Assembly (NCBI GenBank): GCA_010015805.1
Contig: ML978124.1
Coordinates: forward strand, 2,294,001 to 2,358,000
Direction of reading: 5' to 3'
DNA length: 64,000 nt
Source of the DNA: Rhizodiscina lignyota
Lineage: Eukaryota; Ascomycota; Dothideomycetes; Aulographales; Rhizodiscinaceae
Part shown: piece after piece, positions 21,395-32,002 of the stretch
How positions within the stretch are numbered: the stretch's first letter is position 1
Layout of the letters: every line of letters starts with the position of its first letter
The notes under the pieces: generated by a model
What the model was told of the DNA's origin: nothing
Seen by the model: only the letters and a program-made list of their open reading frames with translations
Database searches by the model: none
Position numbers and translations under genes: made by a program

Positions 21395-22739
21395 ATGCCT
21401 GAGCGAGATCCCTATCCACTCGACCCGACGTCACCAACGACGCCGGCGTCCCAGCCGCGGGCGACCCCCTTACAAGTCTCGGCGTGGACACTGCGCAGCG
21501 AGCAGGCGAAGAAATGGACGAAGAGATATAGGACTGAAGTGGCAGCCAGCTCGAGCAGCATTTTGAGTACATTTGCGGCGTACCCGCTCGACTCGGTCAA
21601 GACACGCATGCAGGTGTACAAGTTTCGCAACTTTCCGGATTGTGTGAGGCATACGTATCGTACGGAGGGAGTGCACGGATTTTGGAGAGGTAGGTTCTGT
21701 CAAAATTGCTCTGACGGGACCTTGATTACTCTACGATTGAACGGAATGAATAGACGCTGACAAGATTGCTATATTCAGGCGTTTGGAGTCCGCTATTAAG
21801 CATCACGCTCGTCCGAACAGTCTCATTTTCGATATATCAACGGGCGAAGTATACGTACGATGATTGGATACACAAGGCAACAGGCAAGTCACCGTTGGTG
21901 ATTGCAAACACTCAGGGGGCATATCCGACTCTATCAACGATTACATGCTTTGGAGCTGCTGGAGCAACAGCTGGAGCGACTATCACGGCTATTGCATGTG
22001 AGGATATGCTGATTGCAGCGGAAAATATTGATGCTAAGTCTGAATTTAGGCCCTTTCGAGCTCACGAAGCTCAGCGCTCAAATTGCCATTCTCAACGCAG
22101 AAAAAGCTGTAAAGGGAAACACGGTTATCGAAAGCTATCAGCAGCAAGGTACATTTCGCACGGCCCGGGCTCTTATTAGGAACAGGGGTCTTGCTGGACT
22201 CTACTGTGGATTCTACTACCACCTCCTCCGTGATTCGATAGGCACTGGCGTCTACTTCATGACGTACGAGAGTTGCAAGCAGCTTCTTGCAAACGCAAGA
22301 GGCAACTCTCCCACATCACCGCAAGCAGTTGTCGTAGCGGGTGGGCTCTGCGGTTTGGTGAGCTGGGCATGTGTAAGTGATATCTGACAACCTGTTGTCC
22401 TGAGAACCGTCTTACTAACCACAAGCACAACTTGTAGATATACCCGATTGATTCAGCGAAAAGCATCTACCAACGTAACTGTTTGACGAGCCACCCGGGC
22501 GATACGATAACGCCGAAGATTCAGTTCTTCAATCCACGCATGTATCGAGGTGAGTCTTCTCCAGTCATGAGAATGTCCTGTACTCTCTTAATAACACGTT
22601 CACAGGCCTCGGCGTGTCTATGGGTCGCTCGTGCGTCGTTAATGCGATTTTCTTCTCGGCGTTCGAGGCGATTAAGAAGCGTATCAACCACTTTGAGGTT
22701 GATGAGCAGCTGATCAAAGCTGCAAGTGCATCTTCTTGA
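21395..22739 (+). CDS. Mitochondrial carrier family (SLC25) transporter
   Basis: Five exons (21395-21689, 21779-21997, 22050-22372, 22438-22549, 22606-22739) give 360 aa. All four introns have GT-AG ends and restore frame. Signature PxD/Ex-K/R motifs appear at the starts of the repeats: YPLDSVKTRMQ in repeat 1, CPFELTKLSAQ in repeat 2 (Cys and Glu in place of the usual residues) and YPIDSAKSIYQ in repeat 3. Glycine-rich links such as GVHGFWRG and GLAGLYCGFYYHLLRDS follow, as in the family. It should sit in the inner mitochondrial membrane with six helices. Among carriers, the acidic CPFEL motif points to the fungal YMC/amino-acid or carnitine-like side of the family, but the substrate cannot be fixed. 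Confidence 0.9.
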
Positions 22740-23606
22740 AATGGGACAAGTTTTGATTGGAATTGGCCTTTGAAGCATGCATGATATGGATGAGCTACAT
22801 CCTGGTTTTTCCATAGCAGATGTGCCATTACGCTATCTGCAGCACACACTCATGATACGATTAGGTTCGGGCGAAAAGATACCAGAAATGAACGAAGCAA
22901 GTGGCCTTAAACCAACCTTGAATTGCGCATGACCGTGAAGCACTGGTGAAGTAATCCATATGCATGTAACTCGCAAGCTTATAGCCTCTAAAGATGAATG
23001 TGCTCTGCCCTGCAACGAATCTTTGAGGGGGTTCGTGTCGTCAAGCCAAACTACCAACGCCTCCAATCACACGCTGCTGGCGCTTCAAAGGTTATCTACC
23101 ACCTCGAATTTGTGACATCTTTAGTCTCTCAATCCCATCTCAGAATTGGACAATCCCTTACTGCCATGTAAGAGACGCTAGAAATAGATGATGAGGAGGC
23201 GGTTGGGATAGAAGTTACACTGGAGTGTTATGGTAGAAGCAATAAAGGAGAGACCTGTAGGGCTCAAATCGAACCTCAAGCATGTGCGCGAGAGCAGCAG
23301 AAGAACTTGTTCGACTAAAAGCGAGGCAGAGTTTCAGGACTTAGAAGTTTGGCGTGTCGATGCCGTGTCGGAACTTTTGGGTGCACGGCCCATCTTATCC
23401 TGCCCAACCGTCCTTCATGATTGGCTATTTGGGCATCCCTCGACATTATAACGACTGCTCCAACGCAAGCTATTCCAAATAAGGCAAGAGAACAAGGATC
23501 TCTGCCAAGCCCACAAGCGCACACAAAGGCAAATCGAATTTGACATTTCCTCACCACCACGACCGAATCTCCACGGCATCTTCCTCATCTCGTCACATCC
23601 ACTTCA
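22740..23606. other. Intergenic interval and eL31 promoter
   Basis: About 870 bp with no supported gene. The last 60 bp before 23607 are pyrimidine-rich (CACTTCAGTAAG at the end), as expected just upstream of a ribosomal-protein leader. Confidence 0.4.
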
Positions 23607-23666
23607 GTAAGCAAACCCCAAATCCCCCTCCCTTCAATTAACGCTAACCATCTCTTCCTTCCACAG
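23607..23666 (+). promoter_or_regulatory. 5'-UTR intron of the eL31 gene
   Basis: The donor GTAAGC at 23607, the branch site ACGCTAAC and the acceptor TTCCACAG ending at 23666 define a 60-bp intron that ends two bases before the ATG. Leader introns are common in fungal ribosomal-protein genes. Confidence 0.65.
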
Positions 23667-23668
23667 CA

Positions 23669-24258
23669 ATGCCTCGAGACTCGAAGTCGACCAAGCCTGC
23701 CGCTGGCAAGACGAAGCGCAGCGCCGTTCACGACGTTGTCGCCCGCGAGTACACGATCCACCTGCACAAGCGAGTACGTCTCATGAATATAATACCATAA
23801 ATCAGTTTTATGAAGTCCAAATATGGTCTCAAATGGCATTGGGCGGAAGACTGATCTGTTTGCGGAAAATTAGGTCCATGGCGTAAGCTTCAAGAAGCGG
23901 GCGCCGCGCGCGATCAAGGAGATCAAGGCGTTTGCTACAAAGTCGATGGTATGCTATGCTCTTCTTCTATCTCATTTCTGAAGTTAGATTGTAGACATGT
24001 TCAAGGCATCTAGTAAATATGAGGCTAACGTACCGTATTTACCAGGGCACCAAGGACGTCCGTCTCGACCCACAGCTTAACAAGAAAGTCTGGGAATCCG
24101 GCATCAAGGGCGTCCCGTTCAGACTACGTGTCCGCATCAGCCGCAAGCGCAATGACGAGGATGGCGCGAAGGAGAAGCTGTACAGCTATGTGCAGGCTGT
24201 GAACGTCAAGGACCCCAAGGGTCTGCACACAACAGTCATTGAGGACGAGGACAAATAG
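23669..24258 (+). CDS. RPL31: 60S ribosomal protein eL31
   Basis: Exons 23669-23773, 23874-23948 and 24046-24258 give 130 aa. The introns are 100 and 97 bp, longer than most in this window. Landmarks are [51 protein letters not shown] and [14 protein letters not shown], all family hallmarks. It is a component of the large cytosolic ribosomal subunit, near the exit tunnel. The N-terminus is slightly extended with Lys/Ala ([18 protein letters not shown]). Coding sequence uses C-ending codons more than its surroundings, as expected of a highly expressed gene. Confidence 0.97.
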
Positions 24259-24438
24259 ATTGGTAGGCCGGCAGAGGGGATCTCAGTTCTTTGTTGCGCC
24301 AATGAAGGCCGTTATGAGCAGCGGCATTGATGCAAAAGGGGTGTACTCGGTTTATGCATTTGCAGCGAAACATCTGGCTCTCCGGAGTATAGCATGGAAT
24401 GAAAGCACTTCGTCCTACACGTATCAAAAGAGTTTACT

Positions 24439-26748
24439 CTATTTCTGTGATCCGTTGTCCTGCCCATCCTTCGTTTTATTTTGCAGACCGTCAACTCCCT
24501 GACCCCAAACGCCTGCCTTCTTTCCCCATTTCATCGTGCCCCAGACATGTGTCCAGCTGATCTTAGGAGGCGGCTCTGAATGCGTCCTGAAAGGACTTGT
24601 GCTCAAGGGACTCGCTTTGTGCTCATACAACAGCTTGTCGTTAGCTTCATCCACAGTTCTGCTCTCACCCATGCCTTCTCCAGATGCCTTCGGCTGTGGA
24701 ACACTGTCCTGTTCTATTAAAGAGGCTTCGCCTTGTCCAATAGAAGAAGCATCGCCAGGTGCTTTCTCCCACCGACGGACCTCAAGCGGCACTGGTCGCC
24801 ACCACCCTTCCTCGCTCCGTGCCCACCATTTTGCGCCACACATCTCCCAAAGCCGCGAAGTCGCACGTTTGTATGCAAATCGCTCGTCTTCACCGGTGAA
24901 GACGCCCGTCTGAGTAAAGTCAGGCCCACGGTGTCCGATTTCAAAGGGCTCATTTGCACCTTCTGGGGTGGGCGAGCTACAATCGGAAGCAATGCCGCGA
25001 CGAACTCGATTTGGTGGGTCGTCCTCGAGCGCATCAGGCGCAAGGATTCCTTGGAGTCGGGCGTGAGTGTAGTCTGGACCGTTGTCGTAGCTCGAGATAT
25101 TTGGTCTGAACGGAGCGGTTGCGTCTTGATAAGCTTCAGAGAATGTTTCTGGATAGGTGGCATCCTGATCGTCGTCTTCTGATACATTCTCTCCGTCTGT
25201 TTGTGCAGCTTGTATTCGTTGCTCTGGGAAGAACAGATCATCAGGGCCGGCGTCGGCGCTTGTGAGCAGCTTGCATTTAGCTTCGTAAAGGGCATCGAGT
25301 AGTGTGATGAACCTTCTTGCTTCATTCCTTTGTAAAGTCGTGAGAACAGGAACATCTGTCAGAATGAGTGTGTGAAAGTTTGACGCCAATGTGATATAGT
25401 CTGCGGAGCCGAGCCGTATTCCACAGAGCTCGTCAAATGTCCATAGCGAAACGCCGTTGTACGCTCTTGGAACAGCAACCTCGCGACCAAATACTCGGAT
25501 GCTGTTAGGCTGCCATGGAATTAAGGATGATAATGGTCTCATCCTGGCTGCTCTTCGCTGAGCTGCGATAAACTCTTCGGCATATATATTGAGAACTTCA
25601 GGTTCGGTTGATGGAGGTTTGACGAAGAACATCTTTGGATGGGTTACTTCAACCGACTGTGCATCCTCAACCTGCTCCACTAGGCCGGATGAGTCTAGTT
25701 CTGATTGAAACGCTGCCGTCTTCGTAGCCTTTGTTGGACTGTACTCCGACACGTCGTGTGATAGAGAAGAGACGGTCTCTGATTCTGCCCTCCTGTAGTC
25801 CTTGGTGCCTTCCATCTCCCAGACATCGCATCGTGCTTTGAGTAGCTCAAGGAAGTCCGCGAACTCTCCTTTGCCCGCATACATTCGCTCGCTCTTACCA
25901 CCAACGAGGCCAAGGCCTAGACTTCGGCCAAGGCTCTCTATCCTGGATGGAGGTGGGGCAAATTCTACTCCGGCTGCCTTTGCTAGCTCGTCTGGCATCC
26001 TATTGCTCGTAGCGATCAAGACACCACCAAGCTGGAAGAAACTTGTCATGAGATTTGTCATGATTTTGGACGATGCCCTATCTGGAAGCTGGAACTCATC
26101 GAGAAATAAAATCGGTGACTTGAGAATCATATCTCTCGCGAGCCAGAGCAGTGGATGCTCATCTGAATCCGGAGCCCGCTCAAGGAATCGCTGTATTCGG
26201 AGCTGTTCCAGTCTAGCGAACGTCTCTAACATGAAGGTATTAAAGTGCCACCTTCGCTTCTTTTGCGTTGGAAGAGAATCTGCAAATAGATCGACGAGCA
26301 TACTTTTGCCTGTGCCGACCTCGCCATGGAGCATTAGGCCTTTAGGGGAGTCGAGCTGCTGAGCTGCTTCCTTGTTGGTCAGTATTCTGGTTAAAGCCAA
26401 GCTATCGCGGCGTTCCTTTTGAGCAAGGAGAGATGTCCATATTCCTCTGGTACCGATAGAATTCCTGGAGACATTTCCCTCGTTCGTGGCGACTACCCGT
26501 GACAATTGCTGAAGACGATGTTGATAATCAATTGTTGGTTCATAATCTTTTAGCCTTTCATACAGTTTTTGTAAATGCAATGCTTCGACCGTTCATATCA
26601 GCTTCTGCACGTATCAAAATCCATGACGTAGCTTACCTAATCGGAGTTGGGCAGGATCTGGCAATATGCTGCCCCTTGCCAGGAGAGCTCTATATAAAAC
26701 AAGCGGATTGGTGATTGTAAGCCCAGAAGATGCGCCATGGCTATGCAT
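24439..26748 (-). CDS. AFG1: AFG1/LACE1-family mitochondrial AAA-type ATPase
   Basis: Exon 1 is 26748-26637 and exon 2 is 26582-24439, across a 54-bp intron (donor GTAAGC, acceptor GAAG), giving 751 aa. Walker A is GEVGTGKSMLVD and Walker B is ILFLDEFQ. The family motifs RRWHFNTFML and LGGVLIATSNRMPDEL follow, and the C-terminal ATPase end is YITLASNFHTLILTDVPVLT. AFG1 proteins are inner-membrane ATPases that help in turnover of mitochondrially encoded cytochrome oxidase subunits. The yeast protein is about 510 aa; this one has an added C-terminal tail of roughly 200 residues, rich in Asp/Glu/Ser (NVSEDDDQDATYPE), ending in Lys/Trp-rich sequence. The N-terminus is short and not clearly a mitochondrial presequence. 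Confidence 0.93.
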
Positions 26749-26926
26749 TGGATAATGAAAAGTGTAGAAATTGTAGAAAGAACATGAGATGGAAGGTGAG
26801 AAGAGCCTCGGTCGATCGTGCAGGGGTGCTGGTTTTCCGTGGTCTTGGCATCATCCTCTCATGCTAGCTGTTGTCATGGGAAGTAAAAGGCAATGCTAAA
26901 AGGAAGAAGAGCTGAAGAGAAGTAAA

Positions 26927-27638
26927 TCAGAGTTGTGTGATGCCAGGGCGCCACAACTCGCCGATCCTGTTGACCTCTTGAATGAATTTTTGACTTGTAA
27001 TTTGCGTAGAACCGACACGATTCTGCGCCTTTGCTACTGAAGGCATGTGCTCATCCGGGTCATAAAACGGGTTCCGCAGGAGGTTGACGTATGCTGTTTG
27101 TAGTGCACGGAAGACCTGGGACGGGTTAGATTTTCATGTCCAAACGGCTGTGCCTGACCGGACAATAACGGGCAACCCACCGGTTTGACGTCTGAATCTC
27201 TCAGGCCAACTGCAGCTGGGTTCTTCGAATCATTTACCGTGGCTGGACGTCCTTCCATGTCGACAATGACAACAAATTTGACACCAGTGTTGGTCAGATA
27301 GCCGTACATGGCCAGACGCTCGTCGATGGCTTGCAGAAGGCCGAAGTCCTGGTCGGCCATTTTGTGAGGTAGTCTCTGCTCAAAAATGTCCAGTGATGAC
27401 GAGAGCATAAATGAGAATTCCAAAGATGGCCGTTCGCCGGGCGGAAAGAGCGATATATGAAGTGGGTTGTTCTGACGAGAAAGCATAAGCACGAAACGAA
27501 TTTTGGCAGGACGCTATGATCCAACTCCGAGGAAAAGAACAAGACATTGAAAAGTCAGTTTGGAGAAATATAAAATGCGTGACCCACTTGTTTCCCTATA
27601 ACTCCTATACACGCAATACCAGGCACCAAGCTAGCCAT
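26927..27638 (-). CDS. TCA17: TRAPP-associated protein TCA17 (TRAPPC2L homologue)
   Basis: Exons 27638-27588, 27471-27181 and 27115-26927 give 176 aa, a normal length. The introns are 116 and 65 bp; both donors are GTGGGT and both joins keep frame. It starts MASLVPGIACIGVIGKQNNP, matching the family's IACLGL.GK.NNPL opening, then has DFGLLQAIDERLAMYGYLTN and TGVKFVVIVD. The last exon has YVNLLRNPFYDP, the typical sedlin-fold ending. TCA17 helps assemble or stabilise TRAPP, the Rab-activating complex of the Golgi. Its gene lies head to tail near the start of AFG1. Confidence 0.92.
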
Positions 27639-28003
27639 ACTTCAAGGCTCCAAGGTGATTGATCCAGGGGGTGTCAGGTTTGAAAAATTCGGTGTAGTTT
27701 TGGCCGTCAAGGAATGCTATTGCTCAAGGAAATTCACCCTTCTTTTATTTCAGCGTCGATCTGGGACAAGAAAATTTGCGATTAATCTAGTCTTGGATTG
27801 TTTGTGAAGAGAGATGGAACAGCCAACCATCGCTCGGTAGATTCAACTTACGCAAAGCTTGGCGCGGCGATCCACCTCCGTTCCTCGACATCACCAATTC
27901 CTACATCCGCCACTCGCCCTTTAGCCTCCCCCACGGCCTCTCCGATTCTCCACTCTCTTTACTTTACTTTGGATGCGACATCTCTAGCTTCGTTGAGCTC
28001 GAG
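27639..28003. other. Bidirectional promoter between TCA17 and the PSST gene
   Basis: 365 bp separate two divergent starts. The right half is C/T-rich (CTCTCCGATTCTCCACTCTC), as in many fungal leaders. No clear TATA box. Confidence 0.5.
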
Positions 28004-28863
28004 ATGTTTTCCAGGACGCGGTCTACGGCCGCAATGGCGCTGCGCGGTGAGCTCCAATCATACCCGGGTAATTCAGCACACAGCTAATAAATTATTTCAA
28101 ACAGCCAAACCATCTACAGCGCTTCTTCCCTTTCGCGCAGGACAATGCGCGATGATCTCCTCCACGGCCTCGAAGCCAGCGGCGCCGCAACAGACACCCG
28201 GCATTGTAGCCGGTAACGACTCCACCATTCCCCCGATGAAGGAGAGGCGAGAAGTGCCATTGCCGAGCCAGGAAGGAAAGAAAGGCGCCATGCAATTTGC
28301 ACTGTATGATATTTACTGCTACGATCGGGTATTAACTGTGAGTGCTGACTCGGCAATCGTAGGACAACGCTCGACCAAGTGGCAAACTGGGCTCGTCAGT
28401 CGTCACTCTGGCCCATGACCTTCGGTCTGGCCTGCTGCGCCGTCGAAATGATGCATCTGTCGACGCCACGATACGACCAAGATCGTCTGGGTATCATTTT
28501 CCGCGCATCCCCTCGTCAATCGGACGTTATGATTGTTGCGGGCACACTCACAAACAAGATGGCACCTGCGCTGAGGCAAGTGTATGATCAAATGCCAGAG
28601 CCGAGATGGGTCATCTCAATGGGTAGCTGTGCAAATGGTGGCGGCTATTACCACTACAGCTACAGTGTCACAAGAGGGTGCGATAGAATTGTGCCGGTTG
28701 ACATCTACGTACCGGGTTGCCCACCGACAAGTGAGGCGCTGATGTACGGAATCTTCCAGCTACAGAAGAAGGTTTGTAATGCAGTGCTGCATAAACGATA
28801 CCGTGCTAATGATGGCTTCAGATGAGACACACGAAGATCTCGAGGATGTGGTATAGGAGATGA
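28004..28863 (+). CDS. nuo19.3: NADH:ubiquinone oxidoreductase PSST subunit (NDUFS7)
   Basis: Exons 28004-28046, 28105-28303, 28363-28771 and 28822-28863 give 230 aa. All introns are 50-59 bp. The mature part is highly conserved: [20 protein letters not shown], then the paired cysteines of ACCAVEMMH, then GSCANGG and YVPGCPP. These four cysteines bind iron-sulphur cluster N2, the last one before ubiquinone in complex I. The N-terminus ([19 protein letters not shown]) is rich in Arg, Ser and Ala with no acids, as expected of a mitochondrial presequence. The final exon is only 14 codons ([13 protein letters not shown]), a conserved ending. It acts in the matrix arm of complex I. Confidence 0.97.
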
Positions 28864-29641
28864 AAAGAAGAATGCCAGCATTGCTCAATTGGAGTTCCGG
28901 GGATTGCTTCTATCATCCTCTGTAGATGGGTGCACACAGTATTCTTTTTTGTACATACTCGATCCCGTGTACAGCAATCGACAATCGTGGCTAAAACTCA
29001 TTATCAGTCTCCATATTCCGATTGCGTTGTGATGTTTCACACCCCCCAGCGTTGACATTAAATATATCTTTTGCTCTCATATTTGAAGTACCGTCAACTT
29101 TAATATTGCCAAAAAGAACTGTTGACAAGCAAATAACAGATAATGTAGATCACAGTTACATCGGAGAAGGTACATTAGCCCTTCGTGAGGGGGTGACAGC
29201 TTCCCATGGAAGGCGAACGAGGAATAGATCGAGCGACGTCGCCTGGATGAACGAAAGGAAGGTTGAGAAGATGCTTCGCCTAGCGTAGGGGAAGATTGGA
29301 GATTCTGTTCACAACTGTAGAGTGTCTCGGATAGACCTCGCAAAATCATTGGAGAAGGCGCAATGCTCGGGCCATTTGATGATTTCTCTAAGTGGCGAGC
29401 TTGCGATGGAATGGCTCCCGCAGATTGCAAGCATTGGTGAGCGCTGGGACAAAAGGATGTGGGATCTCCTCTCGCTTTTTGGTTGACCTTGCACACCATC
29501 TAATTAAATAAATTAATAGCTATTGCTTACGTTTCTCTACGCCGCTCGTCAAGTCCTGCTATGAAGTGTATTTACAAAACTGCCGTACCGAACCAGCCCG
29601 CCCATAACGCCGAATGGAATCATGATGGCCAACGCAGTTGA
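28864..29641. other. Intergenic interval between convergent genes
   Basis: About 780 bp between the ends of the complex I subunit gene and the aminotransferase gene. Nothing beyond 3' UTR sequence is supported. Confidence 0.4.
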
Positions 29642-30979
29642 TCAAACGTCAGCTTCATCCACAACGTATCCCCACTCATGCCTCTCCTTCCCGTACATAA
29701 TGCCCTTTAGCCATCCCTTGATCAAAGCAGTGTACTTCCCGGAGCAGACTCCGTCTACCGTCTCGCACGGAATGGACAACTCCTTCCCTCTCCAACTTAC
29801 ACACTCTATAGGCGCAACGAAGAAAGCCGTCCCACATGTGAATGCTTCCAGCAACCTTCCCTCGTTGATGGCTTCTTCAACCTCGCCCATTGTAAACTCT
29901 CTCTCAACCACCTCCAACGGGTCCAATCCACCCTGCTCCCATCCATTCGGCAACCTCTCCCTTGCAAGCTCCAGGACGCTCCTTCTTGTCACACCATCCA
30001 ATATTATCTTCCCATGCAACGGTGCCGTAACAAGCTGTAGCCCGCCCTCCCTCGTCCTCCACACCACGAAGACATTGCTCGCCCCAGCTTCCGTGATGGC
30101 GCATTGCGGCCCGAACAGCCACAGTATCTGGTCAAATCCACGACTCCTCGCCTCTGCCTGTGCGACGAGGCTGGGTCCGTAGTTTGCACCGACTTTTGCG
30201 TACCCGAATCCACCAGGCCAAGCGCGCACCATGTCCTCCTGGCTTGCGAGCAGGCGTATGCCACGGGGATCGCCCGTTACTGGATGCGAGAGGACGTCCA
30301 TGCAGGGGAACATGCTGAGGATGACGAAGAAGAGGGCCTCCTTGGGCTGTTGTACGCCAAGGGCAGGGTCGTTTCCAATCATAGTGGGTCGGACGTACAG
30401 GAATTGGCCTGGCCTCTCTTTCGGGAGCCACTTTGGTCCGTCGACAGCGCAGAGCTTGACAACGAGTTTGAGTAGTTCGGAGGGATCAAAGCCGGGCAGT
30501 GCAATGCGTGTGGAAGAGAGAAGCATGCGTTGAGCGTTAAGGGTGGGTCGGAAGAGCCGTAGTTTTCCGTCATAGCCACGATAGAGTTTCATGCCTTCGA
30601 AGCATTCAGTGGCATAGTGGAGCACGGATGAGGATGGCATGATAGAGAGAGGGCCATAAGGGACAATAGTTGGGGTTTGCCATCCGTGGGTAGAGGTCCA
30701 TTGACAGGTAAGCATATGATCCGTCATGGTCTTTTGCTGAAGGACTGCCGGGTCGTCCGGTGCCGGGACAGAACGAGGTGAGGTAGAATGGGTTATGGTT
30801 GTGAGAGAGGCGTCGATAGAAGTGAGCGTGTGGCCATTGGCACCATTAGTGAAGCCATTGGTGTCTTCAGGGCTCTTGGGACTGTCGAGTTCGCTGATCC
30901 GGACATCCGCTGTCTTCTCGAGGGTATGAATTATGCCATTCGCGGTGAGGTTCGACGTTGTTTCAATGGAGACGGTCAT
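29642..30979 (-). CDS. Branched-chain amino-acid aminotransferase (fold class IV)
   Basis: A single exon of 445 aa. The PLP lysine is K262 in GYAKVGANYG. Other landmarks are GPLSIMPSSSVLHYATECFE, ECFEGMKLYRG, FLYVRPTMIG and LFGPQCAITEAGASNVF, all in order as in BAT1/BAT2. It moves amino groups between Leu/Ile/Val and 2-oxoglutarate, at the last step of synthesis or the first of breakdown. The first 75 residues are an added Ser/Thr/Asn-rich region without basic character, so no mitochondrial presequence is obvious. A cytosolic isozyme is likely. The C-terminus is acidic (WGYVVDEADV). The gene is divergent from the MFS transporter. Confidence 0.95.
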   Translation of the reverse strand: MTVSIETTSNLTANGIIHTLEKTADVRISELDSPKSPEDTNGFTNGANGHTLTSIDASLTTITHSTSPRSVPAPDDPAVLQQKTMTDHMLTCQWTSTHGWQTPTIVPYGPLSIMPSSSVLHYATECFEGMKLYRGYDGKLRLFRPTLNAQRMLLSSTRIALPGFDPSELLKLVVKLCAVDGPKWLPKERPGQFLYVRPTMIGNDPALGVQQPKEALFFVILSMFPCMDVLSHPVTGDPRGIRLLASQEDMVRAWPGGFGYAKVGANYGPSLVAQAEARSRGFDQILWLFGPQCAITEAGASNVFVVWRTREGGLQLVTAPLHGKIILDGVTRRSVLELARERLPNGWEQGGLDPLEVVEREFTMGEVEEAINEGRLLEAFTCGTAFFVAPIECVSWRGKELSIPCETVDGVCSGKYTALIKGWLKGIMYGKERHEWGYVVDEADV

Positions 30980-32002
30980 TGTGAGTCAGACTAGTAGTAT
31001 GATGTGAGAGAAACAATACTGGAGGCTTGAAAAGAGACCGTAAGTAGAGGATAGACTGATCTCACGACACCCTTTCAGAATCTGGGAAAGTAAACAAGTG
31101 TACTGTATCTTGCCGCAGACAGTCCTTGCAGGGCGAAAGAGTGTGGGCACCAAGATCACTTATTTTATACTGTAGAACTCTGGGGCGCGCGTAGTACCAG
31201 ACTATGACTCCTGCAGCCCGCCATGCGGGCCCCCCGCTAAGTCTCAGTCGTAGGGCGTGTGCATTGATAACGCGTAATTGAAGCACCTGATCTGAGCGAA
31301 TTGAGCAGGAAAGGCGGTGGATAGCCCGATATCGCTGGTTGGGTGGTGTAATTCGTCGTTCTGCAACGTAGCGCTGCCGTCGCGAGCCTGAAGTATCCGT
31401 GGCGACGGGCCTGGGCAAATGGTACTTGGACATCGCGCTTCGACCAGTGACGATGCATATTTCCCGTCATCTTGCAATCTCAGATCTCAATTGATGTCAG
31501 TTGATCAAGAATTTCATCAGAGCAATTTTTACAGGATCTGCCGACATGGGTCTTGCCAATTGCAATGGAAGGGAGCTCAACAGACGAGAGCTTCAAGGGT
31601 GGGAGTCGGCGGATCGGAGAATTTTGGTGGTGTGGAGCTGGCCGATTTTAAGCCCATCTAAGCGCTCTTTGCCGAGGGGCAACGGACTTCGTTTCACATC
31701 AAGCTGGCCTTGTGGATATCGATTAAAAGAAAAACTCACATACGCTAGACAAAGTATATAGTGTTGGAGAAGGACGGTAGTAGATCGCCAGAGAAGAGTG
31801 TCGTCTTCATTAAGTTACCGAATGCCGGACCGAACACCTGGAGTGCTTCCCGCGCTATCCAGAAATTGTGGATCTTGCTGAAGTCGTAACTTCATGGTAG
31901 TATCGTCATTGGTCAAGAGTTCATCAGTTCTCAATATCTTCTGCTTACGTCCATGTTTCCACGTCCTGTCCGTGCTTTACTTCTCAAGCTGATCTAGCTA
32001 CA
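30980..32002. other. Divergent intergenic region, aminotransferase and MFS transporter
   Basis: About 1 kb with no supported gene. It contains a TGACTC at 31205-31210, a half-match to the Gcn4/CpcA site, and directly beside it a perfect 6-bp inverted repeat at 31216-31230 (GCCCGC-CAT-GCGGGC). These could serve the aminotransferase, about 230 bp downstream on the minus strand. Confidence 0.4.
31205..31230 (-). promoter_or_regulatory. TGACTC plus CCG-N5-CGG palindrome in the aminotransferase promoter
   Basis: TGACTC is the core of general amino-acid control sites. The adjoining GCCCGC-CAT-GCGGGC also contains CCG-N5-CGG, a form bound by Zn2Cys6 dimers. Both are seen directly; their use is inferred from the gene's role. 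Confidence 0.3.
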
